Origin: Nocardioides conyzicola | GTDB taxonomy: Bacteria > Actinomycetota > Actinomycetes > Propionibacteriales > Nocardioidaceae | Assembly: GCF_039543825.1 (NCBI RefSeq) | Contig: NZ_BAABKM010000002.1 | Span: forward strand, 1,582,133-1,646,132 | Direction of reading: 5' to 3' | Length of the DNA stretch: 64,000 nt | Part shown: positions 49,351 to 57,946 of the stretch, in pieces | Numbering within the stretch: the first letter of the stretch is position 1 | How the letters are laid out: the number at the start of each line of letters is the position of its first letter | Program-made: the position numbers and the translations under genes | The notes under the pieces: model-generated | Database searches by the model: none | Told to the model about the DNA's origin: nothing | The model's input: the letters and a program-made list of their open reading frames with translations, nothing else

Positions 49351-49405
49351 ACGATTACCTGCAGTACGATACGCTTCTTCGAAGAATCGTCAAGTGGCTA
49401 ACGAT
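49351..49405. promoter_or_regulatory. Operator cluster in the exporter/MarR divergent gap
   Basis: TTCTTCGAAGAA (49375-49386) is a perfect 12-bp palindrome. ACGAT repeats start at 49351, 49366 and 49401, and AATCGT (49385-49390) is the inverse of ACGATT. The 99-bp gap is clearly A/T-richer than its neighbours. It is a candidate binding region for the tandem MarR protein. Confidence 0.55.
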
Positions 49406-49418
49406 CAGGAGGTGGGGC

Positions 49419-50279
49419 GTGGCCGAGCTGCTGCCGGCCCTCGCGCAGAACGACGGCCACCTCTTCTGGCGCGCCGCCGCCCGGGTGCACGCGGCGCTGG
49501 CCGAGACGCTCCCGCCGGGTGTCGACGTGCACGAGTACGCCGCGCTCCTGTCGCTCGCGGGCGGCATCACCCGGACGCAGCAGTCGATCGCCACCGCGAT
49601 CAGCGTCAGCCGGACCACCGTCGTCAAGGTCGCGGCCGACCTGGCGACGCAGGGCCTGGTCACCCGGGTGCGCAACCCCGACGACCGCCGTTCGTACGCC
49701 CTGACCCGGACCGCCAAGGGTGCCGCCGCCGCTCGGAGCTGGCGGCGGCACGTTGAGGACCTCGAGGACGCACTGACCTCCGTCTTCACCCTCGACGAGC
49801 GCGAGGAGCTCCGCCAGATCCTGGTGCGGATCTCCGAGCAGGACCTCGCACCGGACACGCCCGCTCCCTTGCTCGACAGCATCGCGTTCCTCATCACCCG
49901 GGTGCACTTCCGCATGCACCGGGACTTCTCGGCCGTCCTGGCGCCGCTCGGCATCGAGCCGCGCCACAAGGGCTGCCTGGCCGCGCTCCACGCGTCGGGG
50001 CCGATCCCGCAGGCCGAGCTGGCCCGGATCCTGGGGGTCAGCGCCGCCAGCGTCGTGCAGATGGTCGACGACATGGAGCGCCGCGGCCTCGTCGAGCGGC
50101 GCCGGCTCGAGACGGACCGCCGCACGCAGCTGCTCCACCTCCTCCCGGAGGCGGAGGTGGTGGCGACCCAGGCCCGGGAGCTGAGCGACGAGCTGACGTC
50201 GGAGATCCTCGTCATGCTGAGCGGGGCCGAGCGGAAGCGACTGACCGGCTACCTGCTCCGGTTCGTCACCGCGCCGTAG
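49419..50279 (+). CDS. Tandem MarR-type regulator (two winged helices in one chain)
   Basis: 286 residues from GTG 49419, with AGGAGG six nt upstream. The first MarR-like unit (about 1-130) has TRTQQSIATAISVSRTTVVKVAADLATQGLVTRVRNPDDRRSYALTRT. The second (about 150-286) has PQAELARILGVSAASVVQMVDDMERRGLVERRRLETDRRTQLLHL. MarR proteins are usually 140-160 residues and dimerise; here one polypeptide carries both DNA-binding wings and probably acts as a pseudodimer or tetramer. Divergent from the DHA2 exporter, so probably controls it. The open frame continues upstream but has no start near the ribosome binding site. Confidence 0.87.
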   Translation: MAELLPALAQNDGHLFWRAAARVHAALAETLPPGVDVHEYAALLSLAGGITRTQQSIATAISVSRTTVVKVAADLATQGLVTRVRNPDDRRSYALTRTAKGAAAARSWRRHVEDLEDALTSVFTLDEREELRQILVRISEQDLAPDTPAPLLDSIAFLITRVHFRMHRDFSAVLAPLGIEPRHKGCLAALHASGPIPQAELARILGVSAASVVQMVDDMERRGLVERRRLETDRRTQLLHLLPEAEVVATQARELSDELTSEILVMLSGAERKRLTGYLLRFVTAP

Positions 50280-50285
50280 ACGCGG

Positions 50286-50675
50286 TCAGGGGCGGGCATG
50301 CTCGAGCGCCTCGAGCTCCTCGGGCGAGAGCTGCTGCTCGCAGGCCCACCCGGTGATGCTCTTGGCGTAGGTCCGCGCGTCGTTGCGGCCGTTGATCGAG
50401 GTCAGGACGACGCCGTTGCCCGCGTCGTCCAGCAGCGCGACCGACCAGGACAGGTGTCCGCCCATGTCGCCGAACGCGTCGTAGCGCACCACCGCGAGGT
50501 GCCGCAGGGCGTCGCTGCCCTCGTTGCGGAGCGCCGCCACCTCCTGCCGCAGCCCGTGCACGTCCTCGGGGAGCGCGTCGACACCGCCACCGCCACCCCG
50601 CGCCGCCGTACGACGGACGGCGAGCAGCGAGAGGGCCAGCGCGGCGACCGCCGCGATCAGGGCAAGGAGATCCAC
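50286..50675 (-). CDS. DUF4446-family membrane-anchored protein
   Basis: 129 residues from GTG 50675. One N-terminal membrane helix (about 1-20, LLALIAAVAALALSLLAV), a short coiled coil (VHGLRQEVAALRNEGSDAL) and a compact C-terminal domain (VVRYDAFGDMGGHLSWSVALLDDAGNGVVLTSINGR), matching the DUF4446 family. Function unknown. The ribosome binding site GGAGG is only 1-2 nt from the GTG, so the start may be slightly wrong. Tail to tail with the MarR gene, 6 nt apart. Confidence 0.8.
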   Translation of the reverse strand: MDLLALIAAVAALALSLLAVRRTAARGGGGGVDALPEDVHGLRQEVAALRNEGSDALRHLAVVRYDAFGDMGGHLSWSVALLDDAGNGVVLTSINGRNDARTYAKSITGWACEQQLSPEELEALEHARP

Positions 50676-50745
50676 GCCTCCGAGACTAGGTCGGCGAGCG
50701 TGGACACCTGCCCGGACCCGCCGTGTCCCGGTCCGCGTGAACGAG

Positions 50746-50751
50746 TAGGTT
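50746..50751 (+). promoter_or_regulatory. -10-like hexamer of larB
   Basis: TAGGTT followed by 6 nt and the GTG at 50758; no Shine-Dalgarno. Confidence 0.5.
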
Positions 50752-50757
50752 CACCCC

Positions 50758-51444
50758 GTGGAGCAGCAGGACCCCCGGATCACCGACCTCGGATTCGCAC
50801 GCGTGGACGTCGACCGCGCGGCACGCACCGGCGACCCCGAGGTCGTGTACGGCGCCGGGAAGACGCCCGACCAGGTGGTGGCGATCCTGCGGGCGCTGCA
50901 CGAGAAGCACCCCGAGCGCGCCGTGCTCGCGACCCGGCTCGCACCGGAGGCCCTCGACATCGTGGCCGCCGCCCTGCCGGAGGCCGTGGTCGACCTGGTC
51001 GCCCGGGCCGTGACCCTCGGCCCCCTCCCGACCGCGACCGGCACCGTCGCCGTGGTCAGCGCCGGCACGTCCGACGCGCCGGTCGCGGCCGAGGCCGCGC
51101 TCACGGTGGCCGTCCACGGCGCCCACGTGGACCGGGTCGACGACGTGGGGGTCGCCGGCCTGCACCGGCTCCTCGGCGTCCGCGACCGGCTGGCCGCCGC
51201 CGACTGCCTGATCGTCGTCGCCGGCATGGAGGGCGCCCTGCCGTCGGTCGTCGGCGGGCTGACCGGCGTACCGGTCGTCGCCGTCCCCACCAGCGTCGGG
51301 TACGGCGCCTCCCTCGGCGGGATCGCCGCCCTGCTCGGGATGCTCAACTCCTGCGCTCCCGGCGTCACCGTGGTCAACATCGACAACGGGTACGGCGCCG
51401 GCGTCCACGCAGCCCGGGTCGCCCGCCAGAGCGCACCTCGATGA
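50758..51444 (+). CDS. larB: Pyridinium-3,5-biscarboxylic acid mononucleotide synthase LarB
   Basis: Carboxylates nicotinic acid adenine dinucleotide and hydrolyses it, the first step of nickel-pincer (NPN) cofactor assembly. It is 228 residues, with the PurE-like C-terminal domain (VSAGTSDAPVAAEAALT, VVAGMEGALPSVVGGLTGVPVVAVPTSVGYG). GTG start, leaderless type. It overlaps larC by ATGA. LarE and LarA genes are not in the window. Confidence 0.93.
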   Translation: MEQQDPRITDLGFARVDVDRAARTGDPEVVYGAGKTPDQVVAILRALHEKHPERAVLATRLAPEALDIVAAALPEAVVDLVARAVTLGPLPTATGTVAVVSAGTSDAPVAAEAALTVAVHGAHVDRVDDVGVAGLHRLLGVRDRLAAADCLIVVAGMEGALPSVVGGLTGVPVVAVPTSVGYGASLGGIAALLGMLNSCAPGVTVVNIDNGYGAGVHAARVARQSAPR

Positions 51445-52583
51445 CCGCCGTCTGGATCGACGCGTCCTCGGGCGCGAGCGGCGACATGCTGCTGGGCGCC
51501 CTGGTCGGCGCCGGGGTGCCGGTCGAGGTGCTGCAGCACGCCATCGACGCGGTGTCGCCGGAGCCGGTGACCCTCCGCGTCGAGGAGGTACGGCGTGGCG
51601 GGCTGGCCGCCACGCGCGTGCACGTCGACGTCCCCGACTCCCACCACCACCGCACCTGGCGCGACGTCCGGACGATGCTCGACGGGCACGACCTCGCGTT
51701 GGCCGCCTTCGAGCGGCTCGCGGTCGCCGAGGGGGCGGTGCACGGCACCAGCCCCGACGAGGTGCACTTCCACGAGGTCGGCGCGCTCGACGCGATCGCC
51801 GACGTGGTCGGGGTGAGCGCCGGCTTCACCCACCTCGGCGCCTCGTCGGTGACGGTCTCCCCCGTCGCCGTCGGCTCCGGCACCATCCAGGCCGCCCACG
51901 GCACGCTCCCCGTCCCGCCGCCGGCCGTGGCCGAGCTGCTGCGCGGCGTCCCGACCTTCGCGGGCCCGGCGCCGATGGAGCTGTGCACGCCCACCGGCGC
52001 CGCCCTGCTCACCACCGTCGCGACCGCCTGGGGCCCCCAGCCCGCGATGACCGTCGACACCATCGGCGTCGGCGCCGGTGGGCGGGACCCGGACGGGCAC
52101 GCCAACGTCGTACGGCTCTTCCTCGGTGTCGAGACGGGCGCCGGCGCTGGTCCGCTGCTGCTGGAGTGCAACGTCGACGACCTGGACCCGCGGGTCTGGC
52201 CCGCCGTGATCGCCGCCCTGCTGGACGCGGGCGCGTCCGACGCGTGGCTGACCCCGATCCTGATGAAGAAGGGCCGCCCGGCGCACACGCTGAGCGTGCT
52301 CGTCGACGCGGCCCGGGCCGCGGACGTCCGCGCCACCGTCTTCCGACAGACCTCGACGATCGGCCTGCGCGAGCAGCCCGTCGCCAAGCACGCGCTGGAG
52401 CGCGAGTTCACCGAGGTCGAGATCGACGGGCAGACCATCAGCGTCAAGCTCGCCCGCCACGACGGCGTGGTCGTCAACGCCCAGCCGGAGTACGACGACG
52501 TCGCGCGGGCCGCGACCGAGCTCGGTCGCCCGGTGGCGGACGTGCTCGCGGAGGCCGCGGCCCTGTCGCGTAGGTTTCTCTAG
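51441..52583 (+). CDS. larC: Nickel-pincer cofactor nickel insertion protein LarC
   Basis: CTP-dependent nickel inserter for the NPN cofactor. It is 380 residues in a single open frame; in lactobacilli larC needs a programmed frameshift, which is not needed here. Visible family features are WIDASSGASGDMLLGALVGAG at the start, a His-rich segment (VPDSHHHRTW), DEVHFHEVGALDAIADVVG, and CTPTGAALL. It is translationally coupled to larB (ATGA). The GDT1-type gene begins 1 nt before its stop ends. Confidence 0.93.
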   Translation: MTAVWIDASSGASGDMLLGALVGAGVPVEVLQHAIDAVSPEPVTLRVEEVRRGGLAATRVHVDVPDSHHHRTWRDVRTMLDGHDLALAAFERLAVAEGAVHGTSPDEVHFHEVGALDAIADVVGVSAGFTHLGASSVTVSPVAVGSGTIQAAHGTLPVPPPAVAELLRGVPTFAGPAPMELCTPTGAALLTTVATAWGPQPAMTVDTIGVGAGGRDPDGHANVVRLFLGVETGAGAGPLLLECNVDDLDPRVWPAVIAALLDAGASDAWLTPILMKKGRPAHTLSVLVDAARAADVRATVFRQTSTIGLREQPVAKHALEREFTEVEIDGQTISVKLARHDGVVVNAQPEYDDVARAATELGRPVADVLAEAAALSRRFL

Positions 52584-53173
52584 TGGATCCAGTAGTCATC
52601 GGCCTGACGTTCCTGGCCATCTTCGTCGTCGAGCTGCCGGACAAGACCTTCCTCGCGACGCTGGTGCTCGCCACGAAGTACCGCCCGATCCTGGTGTGGA
52701 TCGGCGTCAGCCTCGCCTTCCTGGTGCAGACCCTGGTCGCGGTGCTGCTCGGCCACGCGGTGTCGTTCCTGCCCGAGGAGGTCGTGCAGGCGGCGGCCGG
52801 GCTGATGTTCCTGGTCGGCGCCGTCATCCTCATCCGGGAGGGCCGCGGCCACCAGGAGGCCGCCAACAGCGACGAGGAGATCGAGACCAAGCCGGTCCAC
52901 GGCTGGCGGGCCGTGCTCGCGAGCTTCCTGGTGCTCTTCGCCGCCGAGTGGGGCGACCTGTCGCAGCTGCTGACGATCTCGCTGGTCGCGAAGTACGAGG
53001 AGCCCGTCGCGGTCTTCATCGGCGCCCTCGCCGCGCTGCTGCTCGTCAGCGGGCTCGCGGTGGTCGCCGGTCGCCAGCTGCAGCGCTTCGTCAAGCTGCA
53101 CGTGCTGCACTACATCGGGGCCGGCGTCTGCCTGGTGCTGGCCGCGATCACGGCGTACGAGCTGCTCACCTAG
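52583..53173 (+). CDS. TMEM165/GDT1-family cation transporter
   Basis: 196 residues, six membrane segments in two homologous halves. Each half carries a variant of the E-x-G-D-(K/R)-(T/S) motif: VELPDKTFLATL (residues about 16-27, Gly to Pro) and AAEWGDLSQLLT (about 121-132, Lys to Leu). Members transport Mn2+ or Ca2+, or export them against H+. The GTG start overlaps the larC stop by 1 nt, so it may be part of the lar operon, though no nickel link is shown. Confidence 0.85.
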   Translation: MDPVVIGLTFLAIFVVELPDKTFLATLVLATKYRPILVWIGVSLAFLVQTLVAVLLGHAVSFLPEEVVQAAAGLMFLVGAVILIREGRGHQEAANSDEEIETKPVHGWRAVLASFLVLFAAEWGDLSQLLTISLVAKYEEPVAVFIGALAALLLVSGLAVVAGRQLQRFVKLHVLHYIGAGVCLVLAAITAYELLT

Positions 53174-53176
53174 GCT
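53171..53176 (+). promoter_or_regulatory. -10-like hexamer of arcA
   Basis: TAGGCT overlaps the previous stop codon, then 6 nt, then the arcA ATG. Confidence 0.45.
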
Positions 53177-53182
53177 CAGCCC

Positions 53183-54409
53183 ATGGCTACGCATGGTGCC
53201 GACTCCGAGGTCGGCAAGCTCCAGACGGTCCTGCTCCACAGGCCGGGCAACGAGCTCAAGCGACTCACCCCGCGCAACAACGACCGGCTGCTCTTCGACG
53301 GGATCCCGTGGGTCGCCCGCGCGCAGGAGGAGCACGACGCCTTCGCCGAGGCGCTGCGCAGCCGCGGTGCCGAGGTGCTCTACCTGACGGACCTGCTCAC
53401 CGAGACGCTCGCCGACGAGGGCGCCCGCCACCACGCGATCTCGACCGCGCTGGCCGGCCTGCACCTCGGCGACACGCTGCGCGACTACCTCGCCCGGTTC
53501 CTCGGCGAGGCGGCGCCGGCGGAGCTCACCGACTACCTCACGGCCGGCATCCGCAACGACGAGGTGCGCGGCGGCTTCGGGCTGGTGACGTCGCTGCTGG
53601 CGAGCGACGACTTCCTGATCGACCCGCTGCCCAACCTGCTCTTCACCCGCGACTCGTCGGTCTGGGTGCGCGACCGGGTCGCGGTGACCTCGCTGACCAT
53701 GCCCGCCCGCTCCCGCGAGACCCAGCTGACCGAGCTCATCTACACCGAGCACCCGCGCTTCCACGGCACCCGCAAGCTGCACGGCTGGCACCACGAGCAC
53801 GTCGAGGGCGGCGACGTGCTGCTGCTGGCTCCGGGCGTGATCGCGATCGGCGTCGGCGAGCGCACCACCCCCGCCGGCGTCGAGCGGTTCGCCCGCCAGG
53901 TCTTCCACGCCGACCTCGCGCACACCGTGCTCGCCGTACCCATCGCGCAGGAGCGCGCCACGATGCACCTCGACACGGTCTGCACCATGGTCGACGTCGA
54001 CAAGATCGTGATGTACCCGAACGTCGCCGACTCCCTGCAGGCGTACGCCGTCACGCCGGTTCACGGCGCCCGCGACGGTGACGAGCGCGCGCTGGAGCTC
54101 TCGGTGGCCGAGGCCGAGCCGTTCCTGGTCGCGGCCGCGAAGGCGATGGAGATCGACACTCTCCACCAGATCGACACCGGGCTCGACCCGGTGACCGCCG
54201 AGCGCGAGCAGTGGGACGACGGCAACAACACCCTCGCCATCGCCCCGCGCGTCGCGGTCGCCTACGAGCGCAACCACGAGACCAACGCGCGGCTCGAGGA
54301 GGCCGGCATCGAGGTCGTCCGGATCGCGGGCTCCGAGCTCGGCTCGGGCCGGGGCGGGCCGCGGTGCATGAGCTGTCCGGTCACCCGGGAGCCGGTCCCC
54401 GTCGACTGA
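53183..54409 (+). CDS. arcA: Arginine deiminase
   Basis: Converts arginine to citrulline and ammonia. It is 408 residues, the family's size, with the guanidine-modifying fold: [11 protein letters not shown] (substrate Asp), EGGDVLLL (Glu), [11 protein letters not shown] (catalytic His) and the nucleophilic Cys395 in [10 protein letters not shown]. No arcB or arcC gene follows, so the full ADI pathway is not seen here. Leaderless-type start; a terminator hairpin follows at 54422-54459. Confidence 0.95.
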   Translation: MATHGADSEVGKLQTVLLHRPGNELKRLTPRNNDRLLFDGIPWVARAQEEHDAFAEALRSRGAEVLYLTDLLTETLADEGARHHAISTALAGLHLGDTLRDYLARFLGEAAPAELTDYLTAGIRNDEVRGGFGLVTSLLASDDFLIDPLPNLLFTRDSSVWVRDRVAVTSLTMPARSRETQLTELIYTEHPRFHGTRKLHGWHHEHVEGGDVLLLAPGVIAIGVGERTTPAGVERFARQVFHADLAHTVLAVPIAQERATMHLDTVCTMVDVDKIVMYPNVADSLQAYAVTPVHGARDGDERALELSVAEAEPFLVAAAKAMEIDTLHQIDTGLDPVTAEREQWDDGNNTLAIAPRVAVAYERNHETNARLEEAGIEVVRIAGSELGSGRGGPRCMSCPVTREPVPVD

Positions 54410-54421
54410 CGACGTGAAAGA

Positions 54422-54459
54422 CCCGGCCGTTGTCGACGGGGGAGGCGACAACGACCGGG
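54422..54459 (+). terminator. Hairpin after arcA
   Basis: Stem CCCGG/CCGGG plus GTTGTCG/CGACAAC, interrupted by a 2-nt internal loop on each side, with a 10-nt loop. It starts 12 nt after the arcA stop. Confidence 0.7.
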
Positions 54460-54540
54460 CAGCGCGACCCTACGTCTCCGACAGGTGCCCGGACAAACCC
54501 GGACGGGCCGAAACGGACGTGAGCAACGTCAAGTCCTCCG

Positions 54541-55476
54541 TCAGCGGATAGTGACCTGGCGGTTGGCCAGCCCGGACCGGGCGGAGCGCTCCTCGCTGGT
54601 CAGGTCGGAGTCGTCGGCGAGCGCCGCGGCCAGATCGGCCGCGAACCGCTCCGCCGGCTCCTCCAGGGCCTCGGGCCCGGTGCCGACCGGGAGGTCCCAG
54701 ACCGGCGCCAGGAGCCCGTGGGCACGGAACATCCCGACGAAGCGCGAGTCCTCGACCAGCACGTCCTTGCCCGCGGCGTGCAGCCGGGCGAGGGCGTCGA
54801 GGAGCCGGTCCTCGGGCTCCGGCATCACCCAGCGCAGGTGCTCCTTGGTGCCGACGTTCGTCCAGTACGCCGCCTCGACGCTGGTCAGCCTGGCCGTCGG
54901 GTTGGCGGCGGCGTTGGCCTGGTCGAGGGCGGCCTCGGCGGCGGCCCGGTCGGCCTCGTCCACGTCGGCGACCCAGAAGCCGAACCCGTCGTGGACGGCG
55001 ATGGTCAGCGTCTCGTCGCTGATCAGGTCCTGGATGCGGGGGCCCTCCCCGGGAGGGTCCGTCAGGCCGACCACGCCCGGCTCGGCGGTCAGCGCGGCCT
55101 CGAGCACCGCGCCGAGGTCGCGGGCCGGGTCACCGAAGTTGTGCTGGACCTGCAGCCCGAGCCAGATCTCGCCGTTGTCGCGCACCATCGCCGGCGCCGC
55201 CATCGGCAGCAGCGAGCAGAGCTGCACGACGCGGTCGGCGTCGCCCTTCAGGGTCAGGCGGGCGGTCGCCGCCGGCACCAGCTCCCGCAGCGCGACCACG
55301 TCGCACTCCGACGGCATGCCCTCGAACGGGCGGCCGACGTACACCCCGGCCGCTCCCCCGGGCGCGCCGTGGCAGGCCTTGTAGCGCTTGCCCGAGCCAC
55401 AGGGGCAGGGCTGGCGCGGGCCGACCTCGCCGGCGGGCTGGGCGGGACGGGACTTCGTGCGGGACTTCTTGGCCAT
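54541..55476 (-). CDS. SEC-C zinc-motif protein (DUF5926-like)
   Basis: 311 residues from ATG 55476. A basic N-terminus (AKKSRTKSRP) leads to a SEC-C zinc motif, PCPCGSGKRYKACHG (about 25-39), as in the C-terminus of SecA. The rest is a domain of unknown function, partly like the DUF5926 family (MPEPEDRLLDALARLHAAGKDVL, VEDSRFVGMFRAHGLLAPVWDLP). It has no SecA motor domain. TAGTTT lies 7 nt upstream (leaderless type). Confidence 0.82.
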   Translation of the reverse strand: MAKKSRTKSRPAQPAGEVGPRQPCPCGSGKRYKACHGAPGGAAGVYVGRPFEGMPSECDVVALRELVPAATARLTLKGDADRVVQLCSLLPMAAPAMVRDNGEIWLGLQVQHNFGDPARDLGAVLEAALTAEPGVVGLTDPPGEGPRIQDLISDETLTIAVHDGFGFWVADVDEADRAAAEAALDQANAAANPTARLTSVEAAYWTNVGTKEHLRWVMPEPEDRLLDALARLHAAGKDVLVEDSRFVGMFRAHGLLAPVWDLPVGTGPEALEEPAERFAADLAAALADDSDLTSEERSARSGLANRQVTIR

Positions 55477-55497
55477 GCCGGCCAAACTATCGGTGAG

Positions 55498-56304
55498 CTA
55501 TCCGGCGGCGCTCTCGCGGGTGTCCAGCAGGTCGAGGATGTACGCCGGCCGGTCGGTGATCACGGCCTTGACCCCGAGCTCGAGGCAGAGGTCGAGCTGC
55601 TCCTCGCTGTTGACCGTCCACACGTGCAGGTCGTGGCCGGCGCGGGTGATCCGCGGGCCCAGCCGGGGGTGCTCGGTGAGCTCCTTGATGCCCGGGCCGA
55701 CCAGCCAGTCGGGGCCGACCATCCGCCGGAGCATCGACCAGTTGCGGGCGCGCTCGACCAGCATCACCAGCGGCACCTCGGGCGCGAGCCGCTCGACGCG
55801 CTGCAGGCCGGTCCACGAGAAGCTCATCACCCGGGCCGGCGAGCCGGCGCGGTCCCAGCCGAGGTGGCGCAGCTGGTCGACCAGGCGGCGCTCGACGAGC
55901 CCGCCGTACCGGGTCGGGTGCTTGGTCTCGATCGCGACCTCGACCCGGCGGTCGTAGTCGGCGACCACCTCGAGCAGGGTGCGCAGGGTCAGCACCCGGT
56001 CGAGCTGGTCGTCGGGGTCGGGCGCCTCGTCGTCGAGCTCGGCCCAGGGGTTCTTCCAGGAGTGGAAGTCGAGCTGGTCGAGGTCGGCGAGCTCCGTGTT
56101 GGAGACCAGGGTCCGCGTGCTCGCCGTACGACGCAGGTCGCGGTCGTGCACGCAGACGAGGTGGCCGTCGGCGGTGAGCCGGACGTCGCACTCCAGGGCT
56201 TCAGCCCCGGCGTCGAGAGCGGCGACGTACGCACGCAGGGTGTGCTCGGCGTTGTCATGGCTGGCGCCCCGATGCGCGACGACCTGGGGTCTCACGACGT
56301 CCAT
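55498..56304 (-). CDS. glpQ: Glycerophosphodiester phosphodiesterase
   Basis: Hydrolyses glycerophosphodiesters to glycerol-3-phosphate and an alcohol. It is 268 residues, cytosolic (no signal peptide), a TIM barrel with HRGASHDNAEHTLRAY (catalytic His and Glu), ECDVRLTADGHLVCVHDRDL (Glu, Asp, His metal and catalytic residues), VAIETKHP and VWTVNSEEQL. The ribosome binding site AGGAG precedes the ATG. It begins 4 nt after the ABC-F stop (56309) on the same strand. Confidence 0.93.
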   Translation of the reverse strand: MDVVRPQVVAHRGASHDNAEHTLRAYVAALDAGAEALECDVRLTADGHLVCVHDRDLRRTASTRTLVSNTELADLDQLDFHSWKNPWAELDDEAPDPDDQLDRVLTLRTLLEVVADYDRRVEVAIETKHPTRYGGLVERRLVDQLRHLGWDRAGSPARVMSFSWTGLQRVERLAPEVPLVMLVERARNWSMLRRMVGPDWLVGPGIKELTEHPRLGPRITRAGHDLHVWTVNSEEQLDLCLELGVKAVITDRPAYILDLLDTRESAAG

Positions 56305-56308
56305 CGTC

Positions 56309-57946
56309 CTACTCCTGTGTGACGACCCCTGACGCGACGCGCCAACGACGGTCGAGGGTGACGTTGTCGAGCAGCCGGCGGTCGTGCGAGACGAGGAGCA
56401 GCGCGCCGTCGTACGACGCCAGCGCCTCCTCGAGCTGCTCGATGGCCGGCAGGTCGAGGTGGTTGGTGGGCTCGTCGAGGACGAGCAGGTTGACCCCGCG
56501 ACCCTGGAGCAGCGCGAGCGCGGCCCGGGTGCGCTCCCCCGGCGACAGGCGGCCGACCCGGCTGGCGACCTGGTCGGCCTTGAGCCCGAACTTCGCGAGC
56601 AGGGTGCGGACGTCGGCGGGCGACATCTCCGGCAGTGCCGCCTCGACCGCGTCGCCGAGCGGGACGTCCTCGCCGAGCCCGGTGCGGGCCTGGTCGATCT
56701 CGCCGATCGCGACGCTCGCGCCGAGGCTCGCGGTGCCGGTGTCGGGACGCTCGCGGCCGAGCAGCAGCTGGATCAGCGTCGTCTTGCCGGCGCCGTTGGG
56801 ACCGGTGATGCCGATCCGGTCGCGCGCGTTGACCTGGAGGCTCGCCGGGCCGAACGTGAAGTCGCCGCGGCGGAGGGTCGCCTCGTTGAGCGTCGCCACG
56901 ACGGCGCTCGAGCGGGGAGCGGCGCCGATGCTGAACTGGAGCACCCACTCCTTGCGCGGCTCCTCCACCTCCTCCATCCGGGCGATCCGCGACTCCATCT
57001 GGCGCACCTTCTGGGCCTGCTTCTCCGACGACTCGCTCGAGGCCTTGCGGCGCATCTTGTCGTTGTCGGGGTTCTTCTTCATCGCGTTGCGCACGCCCTG
57101 CGAGCTCCACTCGCGCTGGGTCCGGGCCCGGGAGACGAGGTCGGCCTTCTTGTCCGCGAACTCGTCGTACGCCTCGCGGGCGTGCCGCCTCGCGACGGCC
57201 CGCTCCTCCAGGAACGCGTCGTAGCCGCCGTCGTACACGCTCACCTGCTGCTGGGCCAGGTCGAGCTCGACGATCCGGGTGACGCAGCGGGCGAGGAACT
57301 CGCGGTCGTGCGAGACCAGCACGACGCCGGCGCGCAGCCCGCGGACGAAGCTCTCGAGGCGTTCGAGGCCGGCGAGGTCGAGGTCGTTGGTGGGCTCGTC
57401 GAGGAGGACGACGTCGAAGCGGCTCAGCAGCAGGGACGCCAGCGCCGCCCGGGCCGCCTGGCCGCCCGACAGGCTCGTCATCATGGCGTCGGCGCCGACG
57501 TCGAGGCCGAGGTCGGCGAGCATCGGCGGGATCCGCTCGTCGAGGTCCGCCGCGCCGCTGGCCATCCAGCGGTCGAAGGCCACGGCGTACTCGTCGTCCG
57601 CGCCGGCGGCGCCCGTGCCGAGCGCCTCCGCGGCCGCCTCCATGGCGGCGGTCGCGCCCGTGGCGCCGGTCCGGCGGCCGACGTACGCCGCCACCGTCTC
57701 GCCGGCGACCCGCTCGTGCTCCTGGGGCAGCCAGCCCACGAAGGCGTCGGCGGGCGCGGTGGAGACGGTCCCGCCGTGGGGGTCGAGGTCACCGGCCAGG
57801 ATCCGCAGCAGCGTCGACTTGCCGGCGCCGTTGGCACCGACGACGCCGACGACGTCGCCCGGCGACACGGTCAGGTCGAGGCCCTCGAAGAGGGTGCGGT
57901 GGCCGTGACCGCCGGCGAGGTCCTTGGCGACGAGGGTGGCGCTCAT
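56309..57946 (-). CDS. ABC-F family ATP-binding protein
   Basis: 545 residues, two ABC ATPase domains in tandem without membrane segments: Walker A GANGAGKST and GPNGAGKTT, signatures SLSGGQAARA and RLSPGERTRA, Walker B VVLLDEPTNDL and LLVLDEPTNHL. The linker between them (about 235-320) is charged and helical (KKNPDNDKMRRKASSESSEKQ). ABC-F proteins act on the ribosome, in antibiotic protection or translation quality control. The ATG overlaps the AAA gene stop as ATGA. Confidence 0.93.
   Translation of the reverse strand: MSATLVAKDLAGGHGHRTLFEGLDLTVSPGDVVGVVGANGAGKSTLLRILAGDLDPHGGTVSTAPADAFVGWLPQEHERVAGETVAAYVGRRTGATGATAAMEAAAEALGTGAAGADDEYAVAFDRWMASGAADLDERIPPMLADLGLDVGADAMMTSLSGGQAARAALASLLLSRFDVVLLDEPTNDLDLAGLERLESFVRGLRAGVVLVSHDREFLARCVTRIVELDLAQQQVSVYDGGYDAFLEERAVARRHAREAYDEFADKKADLVSRARTQREWSSQGVRNAMKKNPDNDKMRRKASSESSEKQAQKVRQMESRIARMEEVEEPRKEWVLQFSIGAAPRSSAVVATLNEATLRRGDFTFGPASLQVNARDRIGITGPNGAGKTTLIQLLLGRERPDTGTASLGASVAIGEIDQARTGLGEDVPLGDAVEAALPEMSPADVRTLLAKFGLKADQVASRVGRLSPGERTRAALALLQGRGVNLLVLDEPTNHLDLPAIEQLEEALASYDGALLLVSHDRRLLDNVTLDRRWRVASGVVTQE

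Noticed and set aside
47784..49418. N-terminal extension of the MarR gene over the MFS exporter
   Set aside because: The upstream frame is antisense to a well-supported exporter; GTG 49419 has AGGAGG at the right distance.
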